DNA from: Curvibacter microcysteis
Lineage (GTDB): Bacteria > Pseudomonadota > Gammaproteobacteria > Burkholderiales > Burkholderiaceae_C
Length of the DNA stretch: 64,000 nucleotides
Assembly (NCBI RefSeq): GCF_028649455.1
Contig: NZ_JAQSIO010000005.1
Span: 186,001-250,000 of the forward strand
Reading direction: 5' to 3'
Shown here: positions 28,684 to 38,109 of the stretch, in pieces
Position numbering within the stretch: the first letter of the stretch is position 1
Layout of the letters: every line of letters begins with the position of its first letter
Program-made: the position numbers and the translations under genes
Notes under the pieces: model-generated
Database searches by the model: none
What the model saw: the letters and a program-made list of their open reading frames with translations, nothing else
What the model was told of the DNA's origin: nothing

Positions 28684-30342
28684 TCAGTGCTCGATCTCGA
28701 TCGAGGTCGCCAGGTTCTGCCCCCCGGACTGCACAAAGTGCACCGACACCCGCGCCCCATCGACCAGGCTGCCCCCGGTCGGGGCCACGCCATTGCGCTG
28801 GATCAGCAGGTTGTTCACCTGGAACGAGGAAGCGCCCACCTGGTAGGCCCGGCCCTCGGTCTCATAGACCTTGCTGCCATCCACGCTGCTGTCACTGCCG
28901 CTCTGGAAGGTGACGGTGTAGGCGGTGTTGAGCGACCCGCTGCTGGTCGCCTCGATCTCGACCGAGGCCCCATTGACCAAGCGACTGGCCACGCCATTGC
29001 GGTAGACCACGTTCGCGGCCAGGGTCACGGCAGCGGTTTGGCTGCGGCCATTTTGCTGGTACTGCAAGGTGAAGGTCCCTTGGGCGGGCACCCAATTGCT
29101 GACCACGCCCCGGTAGGTCACCGTCGCCCCCTGCGGCACGCTGGCCGGCAAGACCACGGTTTGCGCCAGCACCGCATTGGCCAAGCCGCTGGCCACTGCG
29201 CCTGTGATCTGCACATAGACCCCATTGCCCAGGGCGCTCGGGCTCCCCCCCTGCACCGAGGCCTGGCTGGCATCCACCGTCACCCCCCGGACCAAGAAAT
29301 TGCTGCTGCCCACATAGCCCGTGATCACCCCTTGCAAGGACACGGTGGCCGCCTGCTTGGCCGCCACCTGCAGGCTGGTGGCCGTGACCAGGCCGGTGCT
29401 GGCATCGAGACTGCCCTGCACCACCACATAGGCGCCCCGGCTCACACCCGAGACCGTGGCCGCCAAGGCACTGGCCGACACGTCCACCGGAATGCCGGCC
29501 AGGTTCAGGCGCCCACTGCCCAGGCTGGTGACCAGGCCTGCCACCTGCGCTTGGCCGCTGCGGCCCGCCAGGCTGCGCACGCGCACCGCGCCCGCACTCA
29601 TGCGGGTGCCCGCCGAGGTCAAGGGCGTGGCACTCCAGACATTGACCCACTGACCGTTGCTCAACACCGCGCCGCTGGGCGACAAGGTGGTGGTCGCCCC
29701 CATCTGCACCCGCACCGAGCCGATGTTGAACACGCCTTGCGCCGTGTCCAGCCCGGAGACCGGCCCAGCCAGACGCCGTGCCTGCACCGTGCTCGCCAGT
29801 TGCGACACCAGGGTGGCCTGCTGGTAGGCATTGCCGTTGGCGTCCAACCCGGGCACGCCATGCACCTCCACCAGCATGCCCAGCTTCACATCCGACAAGC
29901 CCCGCAAACCGGCGTAATACGTGACCGGCCCGGCCGTGGCCACCGGGTTGACCACCACCGCCATGCCGTTGACGGTGAAGCCGTTGCTGCCCACCTGGGA
30001 CACCGTGCCCACCAAGGTGGGCTCGATCAGCACCTCGCTCGGCGTGCCCGACGCATCCAGGGCGATCTGCAGTTGGGCGCCCAGGCTCACATCGGTCGCA
30101 GCCACACGGGCCGCTGCCGCGCTGTCGCTGGCTGCCACATAGCTGGGCGTGTCGCTGCTGTAGCGGGTGCCGTCCACCACCAGGCTGCCAAAGCCCACCA
30201 CCGTCCCGAGCGAAATCCCCGTCCCGCCCGTGCCCACCCCGCCCGGCAACTGCGCCGTCAGGCCGCCGCCCCCGCAGGCCACCAGGACCAGGCTCAAGAC
30301 GAAGGTCAGCAGGCCGGCCAGGCCCCATTTATGGGTTGTCAT
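28684..30342 (-). CDS. DUF5666 repeat lipoprotein
   Basis: 552 residues. Lipoprotein signal (LLTFVLSLVLVAC, then a Gly run). The mature protein consists of about seven OB-fold-like modules of 65-75 residues, each opening with a G-x-V-x-x-x-G pattern (GTVVGFGSLVVDGTRY, GTVSQVGSNGFTVNGMAVVV, AGLVTSLGSGRLNLAGIPVD, QGVITGYVGSSNFLVRGVTV and others). That fits the DUF5666 family. The location is the periplasm or outer membrane; the role is unknown. It overlaps the 3' end of the DUF6502 gene by 14 bases and must be its operon partner. Start ATG 30342. Confidence 0.82.
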   Translation of the reverse strand: MTTHKWGLAGLLTFVLSLVLVACGGGGLTAQLPGGVGTGGTGISLGTVVGFGSLVVDGTRYSSDTPSYVAASDSAAAARVAATDVSLGAQLQIALDASGTPSEVLIEPTLVGTVSQVGSNGFTVNGMAVVVNPVATAGPVTYYAGLRGLSDVKLGMLVEVHGVPGLDANGNAYQQATLVSQLASTVQARRLAGPVSGLDTAQGVFNIGSVRVQMGATTTLSPSGAVLSNGQWVNVWSATPLTSAGTRMSAGAVRVRSLAGRSGQAQVAGLVTSLGSGRLNLAGIPVDVSASALAATVSGVSRGAYVVVQGSLDASTGLVTATSLQVAAKQAATVSLQGVITGYVGSSNFLVRGVTVDASQASVQGGSPSALGNGVYVQITGAVASGLANAVLAQTVVLPASVPQGATVTYRGVVSNWVPAQGTFTLQYQQNGRSQTAAVTLAANVVYRNGVASRLVNGASVEIEATSSGSLNTAYTVTFQSGSDSSVDGSKVYETEGRAYQVGASSFQVNNLLIQRNGVAPTGGSLVDGARVSVHFVQSGGQNLATSIEIEH

Positions 30343-31252
30343 GGTCTGAGGTTCCAAGAGAAGGCTGGTTGAATTCGGATTCGGGTTCAGGTTCGGCGGG
30401 CCGCTGCCAGTCGCCCGACCAAAAATACGCGCCCAGGCGCATGCGCTGATCGGCCTCGGGGCGGCCTTGGTCGGCCTCGTACAGGCGGGTGGCGGCCGCA
30501 ATCAGCTCCTGGCGGCTGCGCGCCCAGAGCTGGCGGGCCAGGGCGCCCAGCTCATCGGCCGAGGCCTGGGTGATGCCCTCGGCAAACACGCTTTGCTCCA
30601 GGAACTGTGGGCCCTCCAGCAAGTTGCTGACCGCCGCCTGCAGATGGTCGGCCAGGTTGGCGGCAAACAAGTCCACCGCATCTTGCGAACCCACCTTGGG
30701 AATGAAGCCGTCCTGCTGGGGCACCACGTACTCCAGCTCGTGGCGCAACTCCAGCCGCACCAGGTCAAGGCGGATCAATTCGGTCAGCACGCTGAAGGGG
30801 TGGACATCGGAAGTCACCAGGCGGGCCAGGGCCTCAAACGAAGGCGCCGGGCCGAAGCGGGGAATCCCCAGTGGGCGCTCGCCGTCGCTGTAGCCAGGTT
30901 CCTGCAGCCACCGCGCAAACACCTTGGCACTGGGCGACAGCTCGCGGGCCCGGGCTTCGCCGAGGCCATTCAAACGCCAGGCCCGCACGTCCTTGCGGTG
31001 CACCCCGCTCAACAAGGTCAGCGCCGAGTCGGTCTCTTTCTGACCGGCGCGCAGCAACTCCCGCTGCGCCTGTTCAATGAACAAGGGCTTGAGCGCCGCA
31101 CTCAAGCGCGGGTAATCCACGCCCGAAGCCACCAACAAACGCAGCAGCGGCGCCCAGGCGCGCACCACGGCCTGCATCACATCCGCCGCTGGCGGCAAGA
31201 ATCGGGCCGGCCCGCGGGGCGCGACAGGGGGTTTCTTGGGAGGTCGACCCAT
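30329..31252 (-). CDS. DUF6502 family cytosolic protein, probable regulator
   Basis: 307 residues without signal or membrane segments. The basic N-terminus (MGRPPKKPPVAPRGPARFLP) is followed by a helical region with SGVDYPRLSAALKPLFIEQA and LSGVHRKDVRAWR, which looks like a winged-helix DNA-binding part. It matches the DUF6502 type that often precedes DUF5666 genes. It may regulate the lipoprotein gene; there is no direct evidence. Start ATG 31252. Confidence 0.75.
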   Translation of the reverse strand: MGRPPKKPPVAPRGPARFLPPAADVMQAVVRAWAPLLRLLVASGVDYPRLSAALKPLFIEQAQRELLRAGQKETDSALTLLSGVHRKDVRAWRLNGLGEARARELSPSAKVFARWLQEPGYSDGERPLGIPRFGPAPSFEALARLVTSDVHPFSVLTELIRLDLVRLELRHELEYVVPQQDGFIPKVGSQDAVDLFAANLADHLQAAVSNLLEGPQFLEQSVFAEGITQASADELGALARQLWARSRQELIAAATRLYEADQGRPEADQRMRLGAYFWSGDWQRPAEPEPESEFNQPSLGTSDHDNP

Positions 31253-31478
31253 CAGAGGGGCTCAGGGACAGCGAGCCCGCAGGCTCAGTTAAATGGGAAT
31301 ATTTTCGATCATAACGCCGTGCAACCGAGTGCACGCAGCAGGGGATGGCCCATGCGGCTCTCAGGGTCATCGCACTGACCAACAGCTTCTCGACGCAGAG
31401 GTGAGCCCGAATCTACATAAGCTTAGCCAAAGAACTTCGTTCACGCCGTGCGGCAGTCTGCCTAGAGTCGCGCGCACC

Positions 31479-32195
31479 ATGAACCCTGTTGCTCTTCGCA
31501 TTCACCGCCCGCTGTGGCGCGCCACCCTGAGCTGCCTGGCGGCCCTGGCCCTGCACACCGCCCAAGCCGCCGAGCCGGCGCCGTTTCCCAGCAAGCCCGT
31601 GCACATCGTGGTGCCGGTCGCGGCAGGGGGCAGCGCCGACAAACTGACCCGCGCGCTGGCCGAAAAGCTCTCTGCACTGTGGGGCCAGCCCGTGGTGGTG
31701 GACAACGTGCCGGGTGCCAGCGGCAACATCGGGGCCACCAAGGTGGCGCGCGCCGCACCCGATGGCTACACCCTGCTGCAACAGGGCGAAGGCCTGACCC
31801 TGAACAACATCCTGTTTACCGAGCTGCCCTACGACGCCACCAAGGCCTTCGCCCCCGTGATCAAGGCCGTGGTCAACCCGCAAATCCTGGTGGTCAACCC
31901 CAACGCGGGCCTGAACACCTTCGCCGATGACCTGGCGCGGGCCAAAGCCCAGCCAGACACGCTGACCCTGGGCCTGCCCGGCAACGGCGGCATTGCCCAC
32001 GTGGCGCATGAAATCCTGAGCCAGGAAACCGGCGCCCGGGTGCGCTACATCCCTTACTCGGGCGGAGCCCCGGCGGCCCTCGATGTGTTGGCCGGCCACA
32101 CCCAGGCCACGCTGATCACGCTGGCCGCCAGCCTGCAGCAAGAACGCCCCCGTCACGCCAAAGCCATCCGGACCGCCGGCATCGCCTTGCGCTGA
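31479..32195 (+). pseudogene. Truncated Bug/TctC-type periplasmic solute receptor
   Basis: 238 residues, against about 320 for intact tripartite tricarboxylate receptors. A signal peptide ending LALHTAQAAE is followed by the diagnostic start FPSKPVHIVVPVAAGGSADK and WGQPVVVDNVPGASGNIGAT, then PDGYTLL and LPYDATKAFAPV. The protein stops shortly after GGAPAALDVLAGHTQATLIT; the C-terminal region (normally holding PTVAEAG and the last lobe-2 elements) is missing. The convergent FIST gene ends 9 bases further. It is probably a remnant, although a short functional form cannot be excluded. No TctA/TctB transporter is nearby. Confidence 0.7.
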
Positions 32196-32204
32196 GCGCA
32201 AAAC

Positions 32205-33344
32205 TCAGCCCAGCACCAACACGCAGGCGTTGTGAAACCGCGGCACCGCCGGGAAGCACTCGGACTGCAGGGTGTCGATCTCGCCCAAGGACAGCGCACC
32301 GATCAAGCCGCCCTGGCCTGACAGCGCATCCAGGGCCTGCAGCTCCTGTTCGGCTTGCTCGCCCAGGTGCATGCGCCGGCCCGCACAGTAAAAGGTGGGC
32401 CAAGGCTGGGGGGGCCGCTGGTGCTGCTGCACCAGCATGAATTCCACCAAGTCGGGCAAAGCCGTGCCCTGCCCGACCGCCGGCGCGCGCAGCACCCGCA
32501 TCAAATTGCCCGGCGGGATCTCCCCCACGCAGAGCAAGGAACCATCGTCATTCAGCGCCACCGGAATGCGCACCAGCACATCCACCACCGTCACCAGGCC
32601 AAAGGGGAAGTGCACGGCGTAGTCGTAAAAGTTCTCGCGTGTCAGGTCCACACCAAACTCATGCCGGATCAGGGCCTGGTACACCTCAAAGGCCGGGCGG
32701 TGATCGATGGTGTCAATGCGATTGCCATGGCCGGACGTGGCCGTCAACAAGCCACGGCTGACCGGGTAACCATGGCGTGCGATGGCATCCACCCCGGCCG
32801 GCGCCAACCAGGAGATGACACCGCCCTGCAGCAAGCGCTGGGCATCGAACAAGCAGGGCATGGGCTGAAAGGTCTCGCTGCCCGCATTGACACCCGCAAA
32901 GCGCAGCGGCGCAGTCAAGGCCTCGTACAAACCGTCCATCAAGGCCCCCACCTGGGGCACCTGGGCGTCAAAAATGCTGAACAGGAGCGGTGGGGCCGTG
33001 CCCGGGGTCGCCGCCGCCTGCATGGCCCGAACCGCCTCATGCCAGGCCTGAACCCCTGCCGGATCCAGGGGCGCTTGCAGCACAAAAGCGGGCATGCGCT
33101 CGAAACAGAGCAAGGCAACGCGGTCGTCCAGGAAGCCCTGCTCCGACAACAACCTGGGAAACACCGCGCCCAGCATGGGGCAGGCCTGGGCCCCAAAACC
33201 CTGCTGTAAATCAGGCACCCGGGCAAGCAAGGCCTCGGGCACCAGGACCAGCACTCCCGACTCAGGCCAGCGCTGACGCCAAGCCTGCAGCGTGGCCGGC
33301 AGATCTGCCAGATCAGGTGACAAAAGACATTGATCGATGAACAT
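32205..33344 (-). CDS. FIST domain sensory protein
   Basis: 379-residue soluble protein with FIST_N-like and FIST_C-like halves: VLVLVPEALLARVPDLQQGF, LLFSIFDAQVPQVGALMDGL, then VDAIARHGYPVSRGLLTATS, FGLVTVVDVLVRIPVALNDD and LIGALSLGEIDTLQS near the end. FIST domains are predicted small-ligand sensors often found with chemotaxis and c-di-GMP proteins. The start at 33344 (MFIDQCLLSPDL) is taken; a longer frame to 33431 would run through the FNR-type site. Divergent from the deacetylase-like gene. Confidence 0.7.
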   Translation of the reverse strand: MFIDQCLLSPDLADLPATLQAWRQRWPESGVLVLVPEALLARVPDLQQGFGAQACPMLGAVFPRLLSEQGFLDDRVALLCFERMPAFVLQAPLDPAGVQAWHEAVRAMQAAATPGTAPPLLFSIFDAQVPQVGALMDGLYEALTAPLRFAGVNAGSETFQPMPCLFDAQRLLQGGVISWLAPAGVDAIARHGYPVSRGLLTATSGHGNRIDTIDHRPAFEVYQALIRHEFGVDLTRENFYDYAVHFPFGLVTVVDVLVRIPVALNDDGSLLCVGEIPPGNLMRVLRAPAVGQGTALPDLVEFMLVQQHQRPPQPWPTFYCAGRRMHLGEQAEQELQALDALSGQGGLIGALSLGEIDTLQSECFPAVPRFHNACVLVLG

Positions 33345-33402
33345 GGACAGAACAAGCGCTGCGAACAAGACCTTCAATGTAGCGGAACACCCCCGGCGGG
33401 GC

Positions 33403-33416
33403 TTGACCCACATCAA
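33403..33416. promoter_or_regulatory. FNR/Anr-type binding site
   Basis: TTGAC-CCAC-ATCAA is a 14-base palindrome matching the FNR/Anr consensus TTGAT-N4-ATCAA with one substitution that is itself common in Anr/Dnr boxes. It lies in the 231-base divergent gap, 59 bases from the FIST start and 160 bases from the lipoprotein start, so oxygen-responsive control of either gene is plausible. Confidence 0.55.
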
Positions 33417-33575
33417 GACCAGACCCGCCAAGGCCTACGCCGCGCAGCTCGTGGCGCCTTGCGTGGGCTATGTAACAGATCGCTGACAAAGCCCCCGCTA
33501 CAAAGAAGCCACTGTTTGCGCCGGGCAGTGGTGCACGGCGACCCATCGGGCAGTCTGCATCCACAAGGTGACCCC

Positions 33576-36101
33576 ATGCGCTCTTTCAAGCCCGCCGCCT
33601 CACAGCCCCTTTTCAAGGGCGCTGCTGCCAGGAAGCCCAGCTCGCCCCCTCGGGGACGCTGGCTCTTGCTCCCCCTGCTGGGCGGGGTCTTGAGCGCCTG
33701 CGGTGGCGGGAGCGGCGGCAGCGCAGCCGACCTCAGCAGCAGCACCAAACTGACCCAGGCGGGGGACGCGCTGACGGACAGTGCAAGCACCGGCAGCCCT
33801 GCCACCGTGGTGCCCGAGGTGCTGGCCAGCCAGGCCCTGCCCACCAGCCCACCCACCGCGTCGCCCAGTCCCGCGGCCAGCAGCGCCAGCAGCAACACCG
33901 TGAGCGACGACAGCACCGCCGCGCTGGACGCCACGGCACTGAAGGCCATCCCCCTGCCCACCCCCGACCCCGGGGTCTTGCTGATGCTGGTGCCCGACAC
34001 CCAGTCCATGACCGACCCCCGCATCGCGGCCTGGCAGGACGCGGCCTCGGAAGAAGGCGTCCGCCTGAGGGCCATCACCGACAGCCAATTCCTGGCCCTG
34101 GGCACGGGGGCCAAGGCTTTTGCGGGCCTGATCCTGCCCGACAGCCTGCACACCCAGGCCTCGGACACCTTGATCGCGGCCATCCGTGCCTACGCGCAGA
34201 ACCAAGGGCAGATCATGCTGGTGTATGACTTTGGTGCCCTGCTACCCAATGGCTTTTACCCGGCCAGCGGGCCGTCGCGGCTGAGCGACCTGGCCGGGGT
34301 GCAGTACATCCGCTATGCCGAACTGCTCAACCAGACCACCGGCCTGGGCCCCGTGCGGGCCTTGCGCCCAACCCTGCGCTCGCTGCTCGTGCCGCCGGGC
34401 AAGTCGCTGCCGTATGTGGCGCCCGGCACCCTGTCGACCACCGCCATCAGCACCGTCAATGCGGCCAGCGCGAGCGCACGAGACACCGGCCTGATTGGCG
34501 CGGCCGGCATCACCAACAACACGGCCCTGTACCTGCCGGTGAGCCGCAGCGACCCAGGCGGCGCCAAGGGCTTTGACCCGCAGCAGTTCATGGCGCTGCG
34601 CTCGCCCCAGGCCGGCTCCGCCGCGCTGAGTGCGGCCAAGCCCCGGCCCATCACCATCAACTTTGGCCAGGCTTTCACCAGCAGCCGCCTGGCCAATGTC
34701 AGCCAACTGAGCCTGAATGCGCCCAGCAGCACCAAACTGCTCAATGCCACGGCCGCCGACCCAGTCGATGCCTACAGCGGCTACCTGCTGGGCAACTTGG
34801 TCTACCCGGTCTATGCCACCTCAGGGGCTTTTGGCGGCAGCGCCAACCCAGCCCAGCAGGTGCTGGCCGATTCGCCGCAATTCGGCCTGGTGGCCGGGTT
34901 GAACCCGGTGGGCACGGGTCAGGTGATGTTCGTCAACCTGCCGCTGACCTACCTCAAGGGCCGTACCGACGCCTTGCCCATGCACGGCTTTTTGCATTAC
35001 TTCGCGCGCAATGTGCTCAAGCTGCCCCACCTGTCGGCCATGCCCAACGGCGTGGCCGGCATGACCTTTGACTGGCACCTGGACTCCAAGGCCGCCCAGG
35101 CCCCCACGCTCAGCCTGATGAGCAAGAACGTGTTCAAAGACCCTGGCGCCTTGTTCTCGATCGAGATGACGGCGGGGCCCGACACCATTGCCGCGGGCGA
35201 CCAGTTGGGCTGGAACCTCAAGGCCAACTACCCCGCGCAATGGATCATGGTGACCTTTGACAACGACGGCCACTCGGTGGGCAGCCACGGCGGCTGGATC
35301 CATGACTTCTATGGCGAACAGGCCAACGACACCAATGCCAGCAGCCCCACCGGCGGCGCCTGTGGCAAGCCCCCGGCGCTGGACAACTTCCTGCAGTGCC
35401 TGGTGCTGAACCGCCAGGCTGTGGACAGCCATGTCGGTCGGCCCGCCCGAGGCTACTCGGCGCCGCAGGGCAACAACCCGACCTGGGCCATGAACTGGCT
35501 GGAAGCGCAAGGCGTGGTGGCCACCTACTTTGCCGGCCACACCGGCCTGGGGGTCACCCGGCAGTACCGCGACGGCGCCCTGGCCAACCCGTCGCTGTGG
35601 GTGTCACCCGTCACGCCGCAGGGCTTCTATGCAACCTTTGAGGAGTTCCAGGCCTACAACGTGCCCAAGACGGAAGTCACCCAGTGGTACCGCGACCTGA
35701 TCGACTTCAACATCGCGCAAAACACCTCGCGCATGGTCTACGCCCACCCGCCCGGCGCCCAGCTTTGGTACGACGTGCTGAGCGGCCTGTTCAGCTACGC
35801 CAAGACCCAACGCGACGCCGGCCAGTTGGCCTGGTACCCCATGACCCGCATGGCCGACTTCATGAGCACCCGGCTGCAAGTGACCTGGACGCAAACGCTC
35901 AACGCCAGCACCGGCGTCACGCTGTTCAGTGCCAGCCACCCGGTGACCCTGAAGGAAATGGTCTGGCGCCTGCCCAAGTCGCGTTACCCCAACGCCCCGG
36001 TGCTGGTGTCGGGTGCTGCTACCATCGGCCTGAGCGACAGCAGCTACTGGCTGGTCAAAGCCCAGCCGGGCAAGGCGCTGAGCTTCTCGGTCAAGTCCTG
36101 A
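33576..36101 (+). CDS. Polysaccharide-deacetylase-like lipoprotein
   Basis: 841 residues. The lipobox is in GGVLSACGGG (Cys near residue 35), followed by a 90-residue Ser/Thr/Ala/Pro-rich linker. A domain at about 125-470 begins LLMLVPDTQSMTDPRIAAWQ and resembles a glutamine-amidotransferase-like fold. The C-terminal domain (about 480-750) has NodB-type features: MTFDWHLDSK in place of the T-F-D-D motif, GHSVGSHGGWIHDF as motif 2, and RPARGYSAPQGNNPTW as motif 3. The second motif-1 aspartate is replaced by Trp. Predicted outer-membrane or periplasmic location. Its substrate is unknown. ATG at 33576 sits before the lipoprotein signal; the gene ends 4 bases from bioB. Confidence 0.68.
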   Translation: MRSFKPAASQPLFKGAAARKPSSPPRGRWLLLPLLGGVLSACGGGSGGSAADLSSSTKLTQAGDALTDSASTGSPATVVPEVLASQALPTSPPTASPSPAASSASSNTVSDDSTAALDATALKAIPLPTPDPGVLLMLVPDTQSMTDPRIAAWQDAASEEGVRLRAITDSQFLALGTGAKAFAGLILPDSLHTQASDTLIAAIRAYAQNQGQIMLVYDFGALLPNGFYPASGPSRLSDLAGVQYIRYAELLNQTTGLGPVRALRPTLRSLLVPPGKSLPYVAPGTLSTTAISTVNAASASARDTGLIGAAGITNNTALYLPVSRSDPGGAKGFDPQQFMALRSPQAGSAALSAAKPRPITINFGQAFTSSRLANVSQLSLNAPSSTKLLNATAADPVDAYSGYLLGNLVYPVYATSGAFGGSANPAQQVLADSPQFGLVAGLNPVGTGQVMFVNLPLTYLKGRTDALPMHGFLHYFARNVLKLPHLSAMPNGVAGMTFDWHLDSKAAQAPTLSLMSKNVFKDPGALFSIEMTAGPDTIAAGDQLGWNLKANYPAQWIMVTFDNDGHSVGSHGGWIHDFYGEQANDTNASSPTGGACGKPPALDNFLQCLVLNRQAVDSHVGRPARGYSAPQGNNPTWAMNWLEAQGVVATYFAGHTGLGVTRQYRDGALANPSLWVSPVTPQGFYATFEEFQAYNVPKTEVTQWYRDLIDFNIAQNTSRMVYAHPPGAQLWYDVLSGLFSYAKTQRDAGQLAWYPMTRMADFMSTRLQVTWTQTLNASTGVTLFSASHPVTLKEMVWRLPKSRYPNAPVLVSGAATIGLSDSSYWLVKAQPGKALSFSVKS

Positions 36102-36105
36102 GGTC

Positions 36106-37188
36106 TCAGGCCGGCGCGTGGGCGCAGCGGGTGCTGTGGTCTGCGTTGGCGCTCGCCGCCTCGGCCTCGGGCGCCGGTGTCACCTGACTCTGCGCTTCGG
36201 TCGCACAGTGCATGCCCAGACGCTGCAGCAGTTGGCGGTCTTTTTGCGCCTGGGGGTTGCTGGTGGTCAAGAGCTTGTCGCCATAGAACATGCTGTTGGC
36301 CCCGGCCAGGAAACACAGCGACTGCAGCGATTCGGGCATCTCTTCACGCCCGGCCGACAAGCGCACCATGGCGCGCGGCATGCAGATGCGGGCCACCGCG
36401 ATCATGCGCACGAACTCAAATGGGTCCAGCGCCTGCGTGCCCGCCAGCGGCGTGCCCTCGACCTGCACCAGGTTGTTGATGGGCACCGACTCCGGGTAAG
36501 GCGCCAGGTTGGCCAGTTGCACGATCAGGCCGGCGCGCTCGCGCCGCGACTCGCCCATGCCCACAATGCCACCCGAACACACCTTCAGGCCCACATCGCG
36601 CACCCGCTCCAGGGTGTCCAGGCGGTCCTGGTAGGTGCGGGTGGTGATGATCTGGCCGTAAAACTCAGGCGATGTGTCCAGGTTGTGGTTGTAGTAGTCC
36701 AAACCGGCGTCGCGCAACTGCGCCGCCTGGCCATCGGCCAGCATGCCCGCCGTCAGGCAGGTTTCCAGGCCCAGGGCCTTGACCTCCGAAATCATCTCGC
36801 CAATCACCTCCACATGGCGCGCCTTGGGCGAGCGCCAGGCCGCCCCCATGCAAAAGCGTGTGGCACCGTTGGCCTTGGCGGCGCGCGCGGCCTCCAGTAC
36901 CTCGGCCAGGGGCAGCAGCTTGTCCGCTTTCAGGCCGGTGTCGAAGTGGGCCGACTGGGGGCAGTATTTGCAGTCCTCTTCGCAGCCGCCGGTCTTGATC
37001 GACAGCAACGAAGACAGCTGGATCGCGTTCGGGTCAAAGTGCTCGCGGTGCACCTGCTGGGCGCGGAACATCAAGTCGTTGAAGGGCAACTCGAGCAAGC
37101 TCAAGACGCCCGCCACCGTCCAGGGCGTGGCGTTCACACGCTGAGCGTCCAGGGTGGGGGTGCGGGTCTGAATCTGATTCGGGTTCAT
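36106..37188 (-). CDS. bioB: Biotin synthase
   Basis: 360 residues. Radical-SAM enzyme converting dethiobiotin to biotin. The cluster-binding CxxxCxxC is at Cys69, Cys73 and Cys76 ([20 protein letters not shown]). Further BioB signatures are [48 protein letters not shown] and the 2Fe-2S arginine region [11 protein letters not shown], ending at [13 protein letters not shown] non-conserved Ala/Glu-rich tail of about 30 residues follows. Start ATG at 37188. No other bio genes are in the window. Confidence 0.96.
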   Translation of the reverse strand: MNPNQIQTRTPTLDAQRVNATPWTVAGVLSLLELPFNDLMFRAQQVHREHFDPNAIQLSSLLSIKTGGCEEDCKYCPQSAHFDTGLKADKLLPLAEVLEAARAAKANGATRFCMGAAWRSPKARHVEVIGEMISEVKALGLETCLTAGMLADGQAAQLRDAGLDYYNHNLDTSPEFYGQIITTRTYQDRLDTLERVRDVGLKVCSGGIVGMGESRRERAGLIVQLANLAPYPESVPINNLVQVEGTPLAGTQALDPFEFVRMIAVARICMPRAMVRLSAGREEMPESLQSLCFLAGANSMFYGDKLLTTSNPQAQKDRQLLQRLGMHCATEAQSQVTPAPEAEAASANADHSTRCAHAPA

Positions 37189-37400
37189 GGTTTCTCCATC
37201 GCCAGGCCCACAAGGCCCTAGCGCATTTGAGCGGCCCAGGCCGCGGGTCCAGGGGGGCTGCCCCTGCCGGGCCGCAAGCCTATCACCGCCACAGCCCCTG
37301 TCGGCCGAGTCACCCCACAGCATCCCAGCCCATCTGATCCGTGAGGCAAGCCGCCATCTGAGCCTGTTCAACCAGCAGGCGGCGGCCGACACTGCGCCCC

Positions 37401-38099
37401 ATGCCCAGCCCCCCCACGCCCATCGCCAGCGCCTTGTCGCCAACGCCGTCATCCCACACCAGTCCGTCCACCTTCTGCGACCCGGTGGACCTGCACCACC
37501 TCAAGCGCAGCGCCGCCATTCGCTGCGCCGTCCCCACCCAGCTGGGCGGCCTCGGTGGCGACGTGGCCGATTTATCGGCCCTGATGGAGGCCTTGTGCCG
37601 CCAGTCGCTGTCGGCCGCGCTGCTGTTCTGGAGCCAACGCCTGGCGATTGAATTCCTGGTGCAAACCGGCAACGTGGCCGTGCGCGAACACCTGCTCCCA
37701 GACCTGCTGACCTTCCAGCGCGCGGCCAGCCTGCCCTTGTCCTTGAACCAGCGAACCATCCAGGCCCGCGACACCGGGCGGGGGTGGCAACTGAGCGCTC
37801 AAGGCTTGCTGGCAGCCCATGCCACACCGGCGGGGTTTTCCTTTGTGGCCCCCATTGAAGCCGGCGACCTGTGCGGCTGGGGCCTGCTGCGCAGTGAAGA
37901 AGACGGCTTTGACGTTCACCCCCAGTCGCTGGGGGCGGGCACGGCGCCGGCTGACACCGCGCGCATTGACCTGCGGCAGGTGTTTTTCAGGGAGGATGAA
38001 TGGTTGGGCGGCCCGGAGCTGGACCAGACCGTTCACCCGGTGCGCCGGGCCCTGGGCCGTTTGGGCCTGCACCTGGCGCAGCACATGGCACCGATCTGA
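37401..38099 (+). CDS. Short acyl-CoA dehydrogenase-like protein
   Basis: 232 residues. The pattern [40 protein letters not shown] and [20 protein letters not shown] resembles the N-terminal and middle domains of acyl-CoA dehydrogenases. The C-terminal four-helix domain carrying the catalytic base and most FAD contacts is absent (usual length about 380). It is either a degenerate remnant or a small ACAD-like protein of unknown role. Start ATG at 37401; upstream in-frame codons exist but look non-coding. Convergent with the receptor gene at 38110. Confidence 0.55.
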   Translation: MPSPPTPIASALSPTPSSHTSPSTFCDPVDLHHLKRSAAIRCAVPTQLGGLGGDVADLSALMEALCRQSLSAALLFWSQRLAIEFLVQTGNVAVREHLLPDLLTFQRAASLPLSLNQRTIQARDTGRGWQLSAQGLLAAHATPAGFSFVAPIEAGDLCGWGLLRSEEDGFDVHPQSLGAGTAPADTARIDLRQVFFREDEWLGGPELDQTVHPVRRALGRLGLHLAQHMAPI

Positions 38100-38109
38100 A
38101 CGCTCCAGC

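Noticed and set aside
28687-30372. A 561-codon plus-strand open frame over the DUF5666 gene.
   Set aside because: His/Arg/Gly-rich shadow; the minus strand carries a lipobox and repeated modules.
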